A stretch of 64,000 nt of DNA from positions 744,001 to 808,000 of the forward strand of contig JAHBUK010000003.1 of the NCBI GenBank assembly GCA_019638115.1, in the 5' to 3' direction. A program made the translations under genes and the position numbers. The notes under the pieces are model-generated. The model had not been told where the DNA came from. It did no database searches and saw only the letters and a list, made by a program, of their open reading frames with translations. Origin of the DNA: Flavobacteriales bacterium (GTDB taxonomy: Bacteria > Bacteroidota > Bacteroidia > Flavobacteriales_F > PHOS-HE28). Of this stretch, positions 39,494 through 48,804 are shown one piece after another. Position 1 is the first letter of the stretch, and each line of letters starts with the position of its first letter.

Positions 39494-40276
39494 TCACTCC
39501 GTCAAGCCGCGCATAATCCCCTTTGGGCTGTTGCGGATGAAGTCGAGAATGAGGCCACGCTCCGGGCTGCGGGGCAAGCCTTGCTCCACGTTCTGCACAG
39601 CGCGGTCCACGTTGCTGTTGCGCACGAAGATCTCGCGGTAGATGTCCTCGATTCGGGTGATCTGTTCGTCGCTATAGCCCCGGCGGCGCAGGCCCACCAC
39701 GTTCACGCCCACGTAGCTCAGCGGTTCGCGTGCGGCCTTCACGAAGGGCGGCACGTTCTTGCGCACCAACGATGCACCGGCGATGAAGCTGTGCGCACCG
39801 ATGTGGATGAACTGCTGCACCGCCACGTTGCCTTCAAGTATGGCCCAGTCGTCAATGGTGACGTGGCCGGCCAGGTTCACGCTGTTGGCGATCACCACGT
39901 TGTCGCCCACAATGCAGTCGTGCGCCAGGTGTACATAGGCCATCAGCAGGCAGTTGCTGCCCACGGCGGTCTTCAGGCGATCGGCGGTACCTCGGTTGAT
40001 GGTGACGCACTCGCGGATGGTGGTGCCATCGCCTACTTCCGCGGTGGTTTTCTCGCCGGCGAATTTCAGGTCCTGCGGAATGGCGCTGATCACCGCTCCG
40101 GGGAAGATGCGGCAGTTGCTGCCGATGCGCGCACCGTCCATCAGCACGGCGTTGGGGCCGATCCAGGTGCCGTCGCCCACCTCCACATTGCCGTAGATGG
40201 ATGCGAAGGGTTCAACGGTGACGTTCTGCCCGATCTTGGCGTCGGGGTGTACGTAGGCGAGGGGGGAGATGCTCAT
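39494..40276 (-). CDS. lpxA: Acyl-ACP--UDP-N-acetylglucosamine O-acyltransferase
   Basis: A 260-residue left-handed beta-helix enzyme that catalyses the first step of lipid A synthesis. Hexapeptide repeats run from residue 6 to about 175, with a helical C-terminal tail. The catalytic His-Asp pair lies in VHLAHDCIVGDN (His119, Asp120), and the LAGHV His (His138) is also present. The residue matching E. coli His160 (AVHQF) is Gln154 here (AVQQF), which I believe is found in some relatives. The block PPFVKAAREPLSYVGVNVVG follows. It lies 5 bp downstream of lpxC/fabZ in the same operon. Confidence 0.96.
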   Translation of the reverse strand: MSISPLAYVHPDAKIGQNVTVEPFASIYGNVEVGDGTWIGPNAVLMDGARIGSNCRIFPGAVISAIPQDLKFAGEKTTAEVGDGTTIRECVTINRGTADRLKTAVGSNCLLMAYVHLAHDCIVGDNVVIANSVNLAGHVTIDDWAILEGNVAVQQFIHIGAHSFIAGASLVRKNVPPFVKAAREPLSYVGVNVVGLRRRGYSDEQITRIEDIYREIFVRNSNVDRAVQNVEQGLPRSPERGLILDFIRNSPKGIMRGLTE

Positions 40277-40281
40277 CGGAT

Positions 40282-41721
40282 TCAGGCCGAGGCTTTTTCG
40301 GTGGCAACGGCGGGTGCTTTGTCGCGTACGATCTGGGCCATCATCTCGGCCTCCACCGCAAGCTGTCCGTTCACGTATCCGCGCCCCTGCATGTGCACCA
40401 GGCCGCGGCGGATGGGCGTGATCAGCGACAGGTGGAACACCAGCGTATCGCCGGGGATCACCTTGCGGCGGTAGCGTATGCCATCGGTCTTCAGGAAGTA
40501 GGTGGTGTAGTTCTCCGGGTCGGGCACCTGGCTCAGTGCGAAGATGCCGCCCACCTGGGCCATGGCCTCCACCTGCAGCACGCCCGGCATCACCGGGTTG
40601 CCGGGGAAGTGGCCGGTGAAGTGCGGCTCGTTCATCGTCACGTTCTTCACGCCGATGATGCTGTCCTTGTCCATGCTCATCACCTTGTCCACCAACAGGA
40701 AGGGGTAGCGGTGCGGGAGCATCTTCTCGATGGCCTGGATGTCGTAGAGCGGCTCCTTGGTGAGGTCCACGTGGGCCACGGGGTTCTTCTCCTCTTCGCG
40801 GATCTTTTCCTTGATTCGCTTGGCGAAGCTGGTGTTGCCGAAGTGGCCTGGACGCGCGGCGAGGATGTGGCCCTTGATGGGGCGGCCCACCAAGGCCAGG
40901 TCGCCGATGATGTCCATCAGCTTGTGCCGTGCGGGCTCGTTGAAGAACTTCAGGTCGGTGGTGTTCAGCACGCCGTTGCGGCGGATCTCCACTTCGTGGT
41001 AGGGCTTGTTCAGCGCGGCGGCCACGGCTTTCAGGTCCTCCTGCGTGGTGCCTTCGCGGTCCTCCAGCACGATCGCATTGTCCAGGTCGCCGCCCTTGAT
41101 GAGCCCGGCCTTGGCCAGTTGCTCCAGTTCGCGCAGGAACACGAAGGTGCGGCAGGGTGCGATCTCATCCTTGAACTCCTCCGCACGGTACATGCTCGCA
41201 TGCTGGGTGCCCAGCACGGGGCTGTTGTAGTCCACCATGACGGTAACGCGGAACTCACCGCCGGGGGTGGGCACACCGAGCATCTCGGTACCACGCTCTT
41301 GCGTCTCGAACCAGATGGGCTCCTTCAGCACGAACCAGTTGCGGGGGGCGTCCTGCGCTTGCAGGCCAACGCCTTCAATGGCGTGTACGAAGGGCAACGC
41401 GCTGCCGTCCATGATGGGCACCTCCGGACCGCTGAGCTTCAGCAGGCAGTTGTCCACGCCCAAGGCATAGAGTGCGCTGAGCACGTGCTCGGTGGTGTTC
41501 ACCATGGCTTCGCCCTTGCCCAGCGTGGTGCCGCGCGCGGTGCTCACCACCAGGTCCGCATCGGCATCGATGATGGGTTGGCCTTCCAGGTCGGTGCGCT
41601 GGAATTTGTAGCCGTGGCCCACCGGTGCGGGGCACAGGGTGAGTTCCACGGGAATGCCGGTGTGCAGGCCCACGCCGTTCAAGGTGGCCTCGCTCTTCAG
41701 GGTGTGTTGAACGTCGCTCAT
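40282..41721 (-). CDS. lpxC/fabZ: Bifunctional LpxC deacetylase / FabZ dehydratase fusion
   Basis: A 479-residue fusion typical of Bacteroidota. Residues 1-310 or so are UDP-3-O-acyl-N-acetylglucosamine deacetylase, with zinc ligands in VNTTEHVLSAL and ARHKLMDIIGD and the catalytic His in RPGH. Residues about 325-470 are 3-hydroxyacyl-ACP dehydratase, with LPHRYPFLLVD, the active-site GHFPGNPVMPGV and EAMAQ. The first commits the cell to lipid A, the second serves fatty acid elongation, so the fusion ties both fluxes to one protein. ATG 41721 (MSDVQHTLKSEATLNGVGLH) fits the LpxC start. The order lpxD - orf - lpxC/fabZ - lpxA is one operon. Confidence 0.97.
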   Translation of the reverse strand: MSDVQHTLKSEATLNGVGLHTGIPVELTLCPAPVGHGYKFQRTDLEGQPIIDADADLVVSTARGTTLGKGEAMVNTTEHVLSALYALGVDNCLLKLSGPEVPIMDGSALPFVHAIEGVGLQAQDAPRNWFVLKEPIWFETQERGTEMLGVPTPGGEFRVTVMVDYNSPVLGTQHASMYRAEEFKDEIAPCRTFVFLRELEQLAKAGLIKGGDLDNAIVLEDREGTTQEDLKAVAAALNKPYHEVEIRRNGVLNTTDLKFFNEPARHKLMDIIGDLALVGRPIKGHILAARPGHFGNTSFAKRIKEKIREEEKNPVAHVDLTKEPLYDIQAIEKMLPHRYPFLLVDKVMSMDKDSIIGVKNVTMNEPHFTGHFPGNPVMPGVLQVEAMAQVGGIFALSQVPDPENYTTYFLKTDGIRYRRKVIPGDTLVFHLSLITPIRRGLVHMQGRGYVNGQLAVEAEMMAQIVRDKAPAVATEKASA

Positions 41722-41767
41722 GCTGCGGTGCCGACCGGGCACACTGTGTACCGCCGGTCTTGCCCGG

Positions 41768-41775
41768 CGAAGGTA
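41768..41775 (-). promoter_or_regulatory. Candidate -7 box before lpxC/fabZ
   Basis: The minus strand reads TACCTTCG (TAnnTT(T/C)G), 46 nt before the lpxC/fabZ ATG in the 66-bp gap after the preceding gene. Confidence 0.3.
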
Positions 41776-41787
41776 GGGCGCGGGGGC

Positions 41788-42357
41788 CTACGGGGTATCG
41801 GGGTCGAGTACCAACGTGACCCGTTGCTGCTCGGGCTCGCCCCACACGCGGTGGATAAGCACCAGGTACAAGGGTGCCTTCAGCGTGCTGAGCGCAACGC
41901 GCGATCCCGCCTCCACCTCGTACAAGCTGGCCACCGTGCGCACGCAGCGGTAGCCTTCCTCCGGCGAGCCGCTCACGGCATTGAATCGGTGTTCCTGGTC
42001 GTTGTCGTAGAACAGGTAGTTGGGGGCATCGGGCGAGAGCAACAGTTCCAATTCGGTATTCAAGAGCCCTTCGGCCATGCCGGTCTCCGCGAAGCCGGGC
42101 AGGGCCTCCATGGCCGCGCCCTCGGTGGCCAAGCGGTGCGTGGTGCCATCCAGGGATGCGTGTACCAGGACGCCCATGGACTGGGGGAGGTGCAGCACCA
42201 GGTCGAAGGGCGCGGGCTTCAAGCTTACCCGGCCATCCACCTGCTCCAGCGTGATCCCATCCTGTTCAACGGATACCCGGAATGGTGTCGCTTCCTGAGC
42301 GCATGCGTTGCCAGTTCCTACGAGTATGGCGAGGAGTACGAGTACCTTCTGAAGCAT
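41788..42357 (-). CDS. Secreted protein of unknown function inside the lpx operon
   Basis: A 189-residue protein with a signal peptide (VLVLLAILVGTGNACAQ). The rest is beta-rich with no family I recognise (FRVSVEQDGITLEQVDGRVS, NYLFYDNDQEHRFNAVSG). It has two non-signal Cys at most, no lipobox of clear type, no membrane helix and no sorting domain, so it is probably periplasmic. It starts 9 bp after lpxD and ends 66 bp before lpxC/fabZ, a position normally empty in this gene order. A role in the outer membrane is suggested only by context. Confidence 0.7.
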   Translation of the reverse strand: MLQKVLVLLAILVGTGNACAQEATPFRVSVEQDGITLEQVDGRVSLKPAPFDLVLHLPQSMGVLVHASLDGTTHRLATEGAAMEALPGFAETGMAEGLLNTELELLLSPDAPNYLFYDNDQEHRFNAVSGSPEEGYRCVRTVASLYEVEAGSRVALSTLKAPLYLVLIHRVWGEPEQQRVTLVLDPDTP

Positions 42358-42366
42358 GGGGGGCGC

Positions 42367-43419
42367 TTATTCGATGGTTCCGCGGGCCTTCAGTGCGGCC
42401 AGTTCCCGCTCCAGTGCCTCGATGCGTTGCTTCAGCTCGGGCAGCTTGCGGAACACCACGTAGCTGCGGTCGTAGAGCCCTTTGGGGAAGGCGGGCGATC
42501 CCTGCACCATGCTATCGTCGGGCAGGTGCGACCCGATGCCGCTCTGTGCCGCTATGCGCACCTTGTTGCCGATGGTGAGATGGCCCGCGATGCCCACCTG
42601 CCCACCGATCTGGTTGTGGTCGCCCACCTTGGTGCTGCCCGCAATGCCGGTCTGCGATACGATCACGTTGTGCCTGCCGATCTCCGCGTTGTGGCCGATC
42701 TGGATCAGGTTGTCCAGCTTGGTGCCCTGGCGGATGATGGTGTGGCCGATGGTGGCGCGGTCCACCGTGGTGTTGGCCCCGATCTCCACATCGCTCTCCA
42801 GGATCACATTGCCCACCTGCGGCATCTTTTCATAGATGCCTTCGGTGTTGGGCACGAATCCGAAACCATCCGCGCCGATCACCGCACCGCTGTGGATCAC
42901 GCAGCGCTCGCCGATCATGGTCTGGTGGTAGATCTTCACGCCGGCATGGATGCGGCTGCCCTTGCCCACCTGCGTGCGCTCGCCGATGAAGCTGTTGGGG
43001 AAGACCTTCACGCCATCCTCCAGCACCACGCCGTCGCTGATGTAGCAGAAGGCGCCGATGTACACGCCCTTGCCCAGCTTGGCCGTGGGGCTCACGTAGC
43101 TGGGCTGTTCAATGCCCTTCTTCTCGTACTGCAGCTGGTAGTTACGCTCCAGCAACTGCGTGAATGCCATGCGCGGATCGGCCACGCGGATCAGGGTTAG
43201 GCTCTTGGGAAGGACCTTGGTAGCTTGGAATTCCCGGCCCACGATGGCGATGGTGGCCTTGGTGGTGTACAGGAATTCGGTGTAGCGCGTATTGGCCAAA
43301 AAGGTGAGGGTGCCGCTGCGGGCCTCCTCGATCTTGGCCAGGTCGTTCACCAGCACCTGTGGGTCGCCATCCACTTCTCCTTGTAAGAGCTCTGCGATCT
43401 GTGCGGCGGTGAACTGCAT
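42367..43419 (-). CDS. lpxD: UDP-3-O-(3-hydroxyacyl)glucosamine N-acyltransferase
   Basis: A 350-residue enzyme, third step of lipid A synthesis. The N-terminal uridine-binding domain ([20 protein letters not shown]) extends to about residue 100. A hexapeptide beta-helix follows to about 320 with the catalytic His in [15 protein letters not shown], and a C-terminal coiled helix ([20 protein letters not shown]) ends the protein. Length and layout match LpxD better than the shorter paralogue at 19.4 kb. It is the first gene of the lpxD - orf - lpxC/fabZ - lpxA operon, with a candidate -7 box 16 nt upstream. Confidence 0.96.
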   Translation of the reverse strand: MQFTAAQIAELLQGEVDGDPQVLVNDLAKIEEARSGTLTFLANTRYTEFLYTTKATIAIVGREFQATKVLPKSLTLIRVADPRMAFTQLLERNYQLQYEKKGIEQPSYVSPTAKLGKGVYIGAFCYISDGVVLEDGVKVFPNSFIGERTQVGKGSRIHAGVKIYHQTMIGERCVIHSGAVIGADGFGFVPNTEGIYEKMPQVGNVILESDVEIGANTTVDRATIGHTIIRQGTKLDNLIQIGHNAEIGRHNVIVSQTGIAGSTKVGDHNQIGGQVGIAGHLTIGNKVRIAAQSGIGSHLPDDSMVQGSPAFPKGLYDRSYVVFRKLPELKQRIEALERELAALKARGTIE

Positions 43420-43435
43420 GGTGGGCTATTGGCCG

Positions 43436-43443
43436 CGAAGGTA
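43436..43443 (-). promoter_or_regulatory. Candidate -7 box for the lpxD operon
   Basis: The minus strand reads TACCTTCG (TAnnTT(T/C)G), 16 nt before the lpxD ATG. Confidence 0.35.
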
Positions 43444-43489
43444 CCGAATGCTGGTGCCGATGGAAGTGCCGCTTGGGATGGCCGGTGGA

Positions 43490-44038
43490 TCAGCGGGCCA
43501 GAGGCACGGAAACGCTGGTGCGGTCCCATTCCAACACCAAGGCCTGGGGCTCCTCGGTGAAGCGGATGGTGAACTGTTCCACGGGAGCATCCACGCTTTC
43601 CACAGGCGCGGATACGCTGGCCACATCGTGCTCGGCCTCGCGGCTGGCCACGCCACCCCAGGAAACGCCCCAGCCGTATCGTTTGCTGTTCAGGATCACC
43701 TTCCAAGTATCGGGGCCTGGGATGGTCCACAAGGTGTACGTGCCGGCCGGAACGCGCGTGCCACCGAAGTCGAGTTCATGATCGGTGCGGAGCGTGGTGG
43801 CCTCGTTGGCACCGGTGCGCCACACTTGGTCGTAGGGCACCAAGCCACCGAAGATCTGGCGGCCCTTCTTGTAGGGCCGGCAATAGCGCACCTGCACCTC
43901 CAGTCCATCGGCGGTGAGGCTCACCTGCTCCTCGGGGCTGTGCTGCTTGGTACGGTCCATCATCACGCGCATGCCGATGAAGCCGAGGATGAGCAGTGCG
44001 CCGATGACGATGAGGAGGATGCGAAGGAGCTTTGACAT
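43490..44038 (-). CDS. DUF2911 family membrane-anchored protein
   Basis: A 182-residue protein with an N-terminal hydrophobic anchor (LLRILLIVIGALLILGFIGM) and a DUF2911 domain outside the cytoplasm. The domain is recognised by VRYCRPYKKGRQIFGGLVPY, VWRTGANEATTL and VPAGTYTLWTIPG, an Ig-like beta fold common in Bacteroidota with no known function. It is a single gene on the minus strand, 70 bp before lpxD, and may be read into the lpx operon although lpxD has its own candidate promoter. Confidence 0.85.
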   Translation of the reverse strand: MSKLLRILLIVIGALLILGFIGMRVMMDRTKQHSPEEQVSLTADGLEVQVRYCRPYKKGRQIFGGLVPYDQVWRTGANEATTLRTDHELDFGGTRVPAGTYTLWTIPGPDTWKVILNSKRYGWGVSWGGVASREAEHDVASVSAPVESVDAPVEQFTIRFTEEPQALVLEWDRTSVSVPLAR

Positions 44039-44083
44039 GATGCGGTTCCCGATGTTTCGGATGTGTCGGTGGCGAAAGGTAGA

Positions 44084-44857
44084 TCAGGCTTGGCGGTGTA
44101 CCTGCGTGCTGCTTGCTTGGGCGGTGGGTGTGACCACCAGATCGTTGATGCACACGTGTGCTGGCAGCGTGGCCGCGAACCAGACCAGGTTGGCAATGTC
44201 GTCGCCGCGCAGGGGCTGCATGCCTTGGTAGGGAACCTTGGCCAGGCGCTCATCTCCCTTGAAGCGCACCATGCTGAACTCGGTCTCCGCCAATCCGGGC
44301 GCGATCTGCGTCACCTTGATACCATGCGGGAGCAGGTCCTGGCGCATGGCCTTGCTGAGGGCGTCCACGGCATGTTTGCTGGCGCAATACACGTTGCCCT
44401 TGGGGTACACCTCCTTGCCCGCCACACTGCCGATGTTGACGATGTGCCCTTTGCCGCGTGCGATCATGCCGGGGATCACCGCGCGGCTCACGTGCAGCAG
44501 GCCCTTCACGTTGGTGTCGAGCATCGCGTTCCAGTCATCCATGCTGCCTGTTTGGATGGGGTCGAGCCCGGCGGCAAGCCCGGCATTGTTCACCAGCAGG
44601 TCGATGTTGCGCCACTCATCGGGCAGCGAGGCGAAGGCGCGCTCCACTTCGGCGTTGTCGCGCACATCGAAGCGTAGTGCATGCACGTTGCCGCCTTCAA
44701 GCGGCCCATGCAAGCCCTGCAGCTCGCGCTTCAAGGCGTCAAGTCGGTCGCGGCGGCGGCCGGTGATGATGACGCGCCAGCCTTCGGCAGCAAAGCGGCG
44801 GGCAGTGGCTTCGCCGAAGCCGGCGGTGGCGCCGGTGATGAGGATGGTCTTTCCCAT
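44084..44857 (-). CDS. Short-chain dehydrogenase/reductase (YdfG-like)
   Basis: A 257-residue classical SDR. The NADP-type cofactor motif is TGATAGFG with an Arg pair after the second strand (TGRRRDR), plus LVNNAGLA, the catalytic Ser in NIGSVAGK and YCASK. The PGLAETEFS loop is typical of YdfG-like 3-hydroxy-acid/serine dehydrogenases. ATG 44857 (MGKTILITGAT) was chosen. Upstream residues are low-complexity. It follows the response regulator gene after 14 bp. A link to that signalling system is not implied by the sequence. Confidence 0.9.
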   Translation of the reverse strand: MGKTILITGATAGFGEATARRFAAEGWRVIITGRRRDRLDALKRELQGLHGPLEGGNVHALRFDVRDNAEVERAFASLPDEWRNIDLLVNNAGLAAGLDPIQTGSMDDWNAMLDTNVKGLLHVSRAVIPGMIARGKGHIVNIGSVAGKEVYPKGNVYCASKHAVDALSKAMRQDLLPHGIKVTQIAPGLAETEFSMVRFKGDERLAKVPYQGMQPLRGDDIANLVWFAATLPAHVCINDLVVTPTAQASSTQVHRQA

Positions 44858-44871
44858 GCCCCAAAGCTCGC

Positions 44872-45513
44872 TCACTTCACCACACCCTCCTTCACCGCCC
44901 ACTTCACCAACGCGGCCACATTGGGCTGCTCGAAGCGTGCCAGCAGGTTCTTGCGGTACCACTTCACGGTGTCCTCGCTGAGGAAGATGCGATCGGCGAT
45001 GGCCTTGGTGGTGAGGCCGTCGCTGAGGTGCTGCAGGATGGCGCGCTCGCGGTCGTTGAGCTGGGTGCCTTTCGCGCCGGGGTTATTGATCCGGTCCAGC
45101 AGGCGTTCGGTGATCTCGCCGGCGGTGTAACGGCCGCCTTCATGCACGGTGCGGATGGCGTTGCACAGCTCCTCCACGCTGGTGTTCTTCAGCAGGTAGC
45201 CGTGTGCGCCCGCAGCGAAGAGTTCGCTTACCGAGGCAATGTCGTTGCGCATGGTGAGGCCGAGCACCCGCACGCCGGGATGCTTGCGCAGCATCTTCGT
45301 CGTGAGCTCGATGCCGCTCTCTTCGCCGAGGTTGAGGTCCATGAGCACCACGTCCACAGCGGTGTCGTTCAGCAGGTGCAGCAAGGCATCACCGGTGAGC
45401 GCCTCGCCCACCACTTGGTAGCCTGACTGGTGCCGCAGCAGCGCGCGGATGCCATCGGCCACGATGCGGTGATCGTCGCAGATGGCCACGCGGATGGTGT
45501 TGACTTCGCTCAT
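44872..45513 (-). CDS. NarL/LuxR-type response regulator
   Basis: A 213-residue regulator. The receiver domain (residues 5-125) has the acidic pair in AICDDHR, phospho-acceptor Asp59 in VLMDLNLGE and a conserved Lys in YLLKNTS. The LuxR-type helix-turn-helix (residues about 150-210) reads LNDRERAILQHLSDGLTTKA followed by IADRIFLSEDTVKWYRKNL. Phosphorylation should let it dimerise and bind promoters. Its start overlaps the kinase stop by 4 bp (ATGA), so the kinase is the cognate partner. Confidence 0.95.
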   Translation of the reverse strand: MSEVNTIRVAICDDHRIVADGIRALLRHQSGYQVVGEALTGDALLHLLNDTAVDVVLMDLNLGEESGIELTTKMLRKHPGVRVLGLTMRNDIASVSELFAAGAHGYLLKNTSVEELCNAIRTVHEGGRYTAGEITERLLDRINNPGAKGTQLNDRERAILQHLSDGLTTKAIADRIFLSEDTVKWYRKNLLARFEQPNVAALVKWAVKEGVVK

Positions 45514-48500
45514 GTGTGCAGGTGGATGATGGCCCGCAGCCCCTGGCCCGGTGCGCTGTCCCAGGTGATGGTGCCGCCGATGAGCTGGAGCCGGTTGGTG
45601 ATGTTGCGCAGGCCGTGGCCACTGCCGTTGCCGGTGATCGCCATGCCTTTGCCGTTGTCCTCGTAGAGCACTTCCAGCCGGCCCTGCTGGTGCAGGATGC
45701 GCAGGTGGATGCGCGAACAGCTGCTGTGCTTGATGCTGTTGTTGAAGAGTTCCTGTGTGACGCGGTAGAGCGCCAGTTCCCGCGCGCCGTCCATGCGCGG
45801 CGGTGTTCCGGCCACGGCCACATCGGCTTCGATCACGCGGCTGTTGCTGATGCGCTGCGCCAGTTCCTCCACCGCCCGCACATAGCCGTAGCGCGATACG
45901 GTCTCGGGACTCAGGTCGTTGAGCATGTTGCGCAGGTCGCTCACGCTCTCATCGAGGATCTCCACGGCGTTGCGCTCCACCTCGCGCGCTTCCTCGCCGG
46001 GCACCAGGTAGCCGCGCAGGCCGCCCATGTAGAGCTTCAGGGTGCTGATGCGCGTGCCCAGGTCGTCGTGCAGGTCGCGGGCTATGCGCTTGCGTTCCTT
46101 CTCCTGCGCTTCGATCTCCGCGGTGAGCCGCAATTGCTGCACGCGCTGCAGTTGGGCGATGCGGTAGCGATAGGCCGTGTAAACGAGTGCGGCGATGAGC
46201 ACGGCGATCAGTACGAAGAACCACCAACGCTCCCAGAACGGCGGCACGATGGTGAGTGCCAGTTCCACCGGATCGGAAGCGATGCCCGCACTGTTCACGG
46301 CCCACACGTGGAAGCGCAGATCGCCGCCCTTGAGGTTGGTGTAGGTGGCCTCGGTGCGTGTGCCGCCGTCCACCGGCTCGGGATCCACGCCGAGCAGCTG
46401 CCAGTGGTGCCGGTGCTTGTCGGCGCTGCCGAAGGCAAAGGAGGTGAAGGCGATGCTGAGGAAGTTCTGCGTGTGGTGCAGGCGTATCGCTCCGCTGGTG
46501 AGCAGGCTGTCGGCATCGCGATCGAAGAGGCGGAAGTGCGTGATGTGCACGACAGGCGCTGCAGCAGGAAATCGAACGGCCGCTGGATCGAAGCGCACGA
46601 TGCAGCCGAAGCTCCCGACCGCGAAGTCGTTCGGGCCGAGCACTTCGATGTGGCCCTGCACGCCTTTCTCCGGAAGTCCGTCGGCGGGATCGATCCGCAT
46701 CCACGTGCCCTGTTGCGGGTCGTACACATCGAAACCGCCTCCGGCCACGCACCAGGTGCGGCCCAGCAGGTCGCGTGCGATGCCCTCCACCTTGTTGTGC
46801 GGTGCGCTCAGCGATATGAACGGAGGTGTCCTCGCGGGGTCGAAGTGCAACAGTCCACGGTCGGCGCTGGCCACATGGAAGGTGCCATCGGGCAGCTCCA
46901 CCATGCCGGTGATGTTGCGCGGTGCCTGTTCATCGCTGTAGTGCTGCTGCGCCTGCAGGGTGAAGTACACCTTTTCGGGGCAGCTGCCCCTGCACCGGTC
47001 CGCATCGCGCAGCACATGGAGCACCCGCTCGTTCCGCTCGAAGCCGATCCCTTGCGACAGGCCGGTATTGCGACCGAGGAGCCATAGGCGACCCTTGCTG
47101 TCGGTGTGGAAGCCGCTGAACATGTTCTCGAAAGGGCCGGAGGGCATCAGTACATGCTCCATGAGGCCCACACGCGTGCTGCGATCCACCAGCAGGATCC
47201 CATGGCCGATCACGGAAGCGAGCCACACCGGCCTGTCCAGGATGTGCGCATCGGCCACGGCCACCACGCGCGATGAAGGCAGATCGAAAGGGTCCGGTGC
47301 TCCGCCTTCCTCACCCTTCAATAGGTGGAAGCCCCGCATCGGCACCGAGCGATCACCGGACTCCAACAGGTGCAGGCTGCGGTCGCTGCCCACCAGCAGT
47401 GCGCCAGCGGTTGAAGCGTGCATGGCATGGAAGCGGGCGTTGGCCGGTATGCCGCTCAAGCGAAGTGCCTCAAGGCCATGGTCCGTTCCGCGCCACAGTC
47501 CCTTGGTTGAGGCGACATGTATCGATCCCGCATGGTGCGCGATGCCCGTTACGCGATCGCCGAGGTCGGCCGCATCAATGCTTCCGCCGAGCCACAAGGT
47601 GCGGAAGTGCTGGGCCTGCGGATCGATGAGGTCCAGTCCGTTGTCGGTGCCGATCCACACGCGTCCGGCGCGGTCGGTGTACAGGCTGCGGATGCTGTTG
47701 GAGGTGATGCTCGCGCGGTCGATGAAACGGTGCTCGTGCCGGGTGAAGCGCAGCGTGGTGGTGTCCAGGTGGAAGAGGCCGCTGTTCTTCGTGCCGAGCC
47801 ACAGGCCACCGGGTGCACCGGTGATGGCGGTGATCTCCTCGCCGCTGGCGGTGAATGGCACATGCTCCAAGGTGACCACGCGGCGTATTCTGTCCCCGGT
47901 GGGGTCGTAGCGGTAGAGCCCGTTGTCCCACGCGCCCATCCAAAGTACGCCGTGCCCATCGTTCCAAATGGTGCTGATGATCTGGCCAGGCCACGGGTAT
48001 TGCGCGGTGGTGTCGCTGATGGGCAGCGCTGCATCGGCACCAGCACGAACAAGTCCCAGACCCATGCAACTGGCCAAAGTACCCTGGGCACCATCCGCAA
48101 AACAGAGGATACGGTTGTGGTCCTTCCAGGAGAGTTGAGGGAATGCCACAAACGGGACCGACCCCACCGCACGACGGAAAACACCCTTCTTTTCCACACT
48201 GGCCAACACAGCTCCATCGCGTTCCACATGCACGGCCACGATATGCACTGGCGATGTGTTCGCGGGGATGGCATGCCGCTCGAAGCGCAGTTGGCCGGGC
48301 GCTTTGCTGCACAGTCCGCCGTCGGCCGTGCCGATCCACAAACGGCCATCGGCAGCGCTGGCCAGCGCGGTGATGCGGTTGCCCGGCAGGCTGTGCGGGT
48401 CTTGCGGATCACGCCGGAAGGTGAGCCACTCGCGGCCATCGAAGCGGTTCAAGCCATCGTTGGTGGCCACCCAGATGAAGCCCTCGGCATCCTGCAGCAC

Positions 48501-48641
48501 TTGGCCCACCTCGCGGTCGGCAAGGCCATGCGCGGGGGTGAAGTGGCGGAAGAACGGCGGCCATTGACCGGAAAGTTCCGGTGCCGCGAGCAGTGCAAAG
48601 GACAAGGCCATCACGGCCCGGGACCAAGAACTGGGACCCAT
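45510..48641 (-). CDS. Propeller-type sensor histidine kinase (two-component sensor, NarX-like kinase)
   Basis: A 1,043-residue membrane protein. A signal peptide is followed by about 700 residues of two-component-propeller blades (GFIWVATNDGLNRFD, GRLWIGTADGGL, GRVWIGTDNGLDLID), a Y_Y_Y-like domain, one transmembrane helix (WWFFVLIAVLIAALVYTAYR), then a HisKA_3 dimerisation domain with the phospho-His in RIARDLHDDLGTRIS and a HATPase (N-box LFNNSIKHS, G-box GHGLRNITNRL). The sensor is periplasmic and the kinase cytoplasmic. Bacteroidota use such sensors for glycans and other envelope signals, but the ligand is unknown. The start at 48641 gives a good signal peptide. Confidence 0.93.
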   Translation of the reverse strand: MGPSSWSRAVMALSFALLAAPELSGQWPPFFRHFTPAHGLADREVGQVLQDAEGFIWVATNDGLNRFDGREWLTFRRDPQDPHSLPGNRITALASAADGRLWIGTADGGLCSKAPGQLRFERHAIPANTSPVHIVAVHVERDGAVLASVEKKGVFRRAVGSVPFVAFPQLSWKDHNRILCFADGAQGTLASCMGLGLVRAGADAALPISDTTAQYPWPGQIISTIWNDGHGVLWMGAWDNGLYRYDPTGDRIRRVVTLEHVPFTASGEEITAITGAPGGLWLGTKNSGLFHLDTTTLRFTRHEHRFIDRASITSNSIRSLYTDRAGRVWIGTDNGLDLIDPQAQHFRTLWLGGSIDAADLGDRVTGIAHHAGSIHVASTKGLWRGTDHGLEALRLSGIPANARFHAMHASTAGALLVGSDRSLHLLESGDRSVPMRGFHLLKGEEGGAPDPFDLPSSRVVAVADAHILDRPVWLASVIGHGILLVDRSTRVGLMEHVLMPSGPFENMFSGFHTDSKGRLWLLGRNTGLSQGIGFERNERVLHVLRDADRCRGSCPEKVYFTLQAQQHYSDEQAPRNITGMVELPDGTFHVASADRGLLHFDPARTPPFISLSAPHNKVEGIARDLLGRTWCVAGGGFDVYDPQQGTWMRIDPADGLPEKGVQGHIEVLGPNDFAVGSFGCIVRFDPAAVRFPAAAPVVHITHFRLFDRDADSLLTSGAIRLHHTQNFLSIAFTSFAFGSADKHRHHWQLLGVDPEPVDGGTRTEATYTNLKGGDLRFHVWAVNSAGIASDPVELALTIVPPFWERWWFFVLIAVLIAALVYTAYRYRIAQLQRVQQLRLTAEIEAQEKERKRIARDLHDDLGTRISTLKLYMGGLRGYLVPGEEAREVERNAVEILDESVSDLRNMLNDLSPETVSRYGYVRAVEELAQRISNSRVIEADVAVAGTPPRMDGARELALYRVTQELFNNSIKHSSCSRIHLRILHQQGRLEVLYEDNGKGMAITGNGSGHGLRNITNRLQLIGGTITWDSAPGQGLRAIIHLHT

Positions 48642-48678
48642 TGCTCGTTGGATGTGAAGGAATGGCCAAAGCACTTTC

Positions 48679-48686
48679 CAAAACTA
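48679..48686 (-). promoter_or_regulatory. -7 box for the kinase-regulator operon
   Basis: The minus strand reads TAGTTTTG, a full TAnnTTTG match, 37 nt before the kinase start codon. Confidence 0.45.
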
Positions 48687-48804
48687 CCTGTGTGTTGGAT
48701 GCAAAGACCCGTTCCACCCTTTCGGGTGGTGCGATACCATCCTTCAGGGCGGTGCATGCCGGGGCCGTTCCAAGTCCCTTTGCATGCACACAATCCCGAT
48801 CGCC

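Noticed and set aside
40393-43200. A 935-codon open frame on the plus strand opposite lpxC/fabZ and lpxD
   Set aside because: It is antisense to clear lipid A genes, has His/Gln/Val-rich composition without domains, and is explained by high G+C codon bias of the true genes.
43490-44857. DUF2911 and SDR genes as a two-gene pathway
   Set aside because: They only share strand and proximity. Nothing in either sequence links them.
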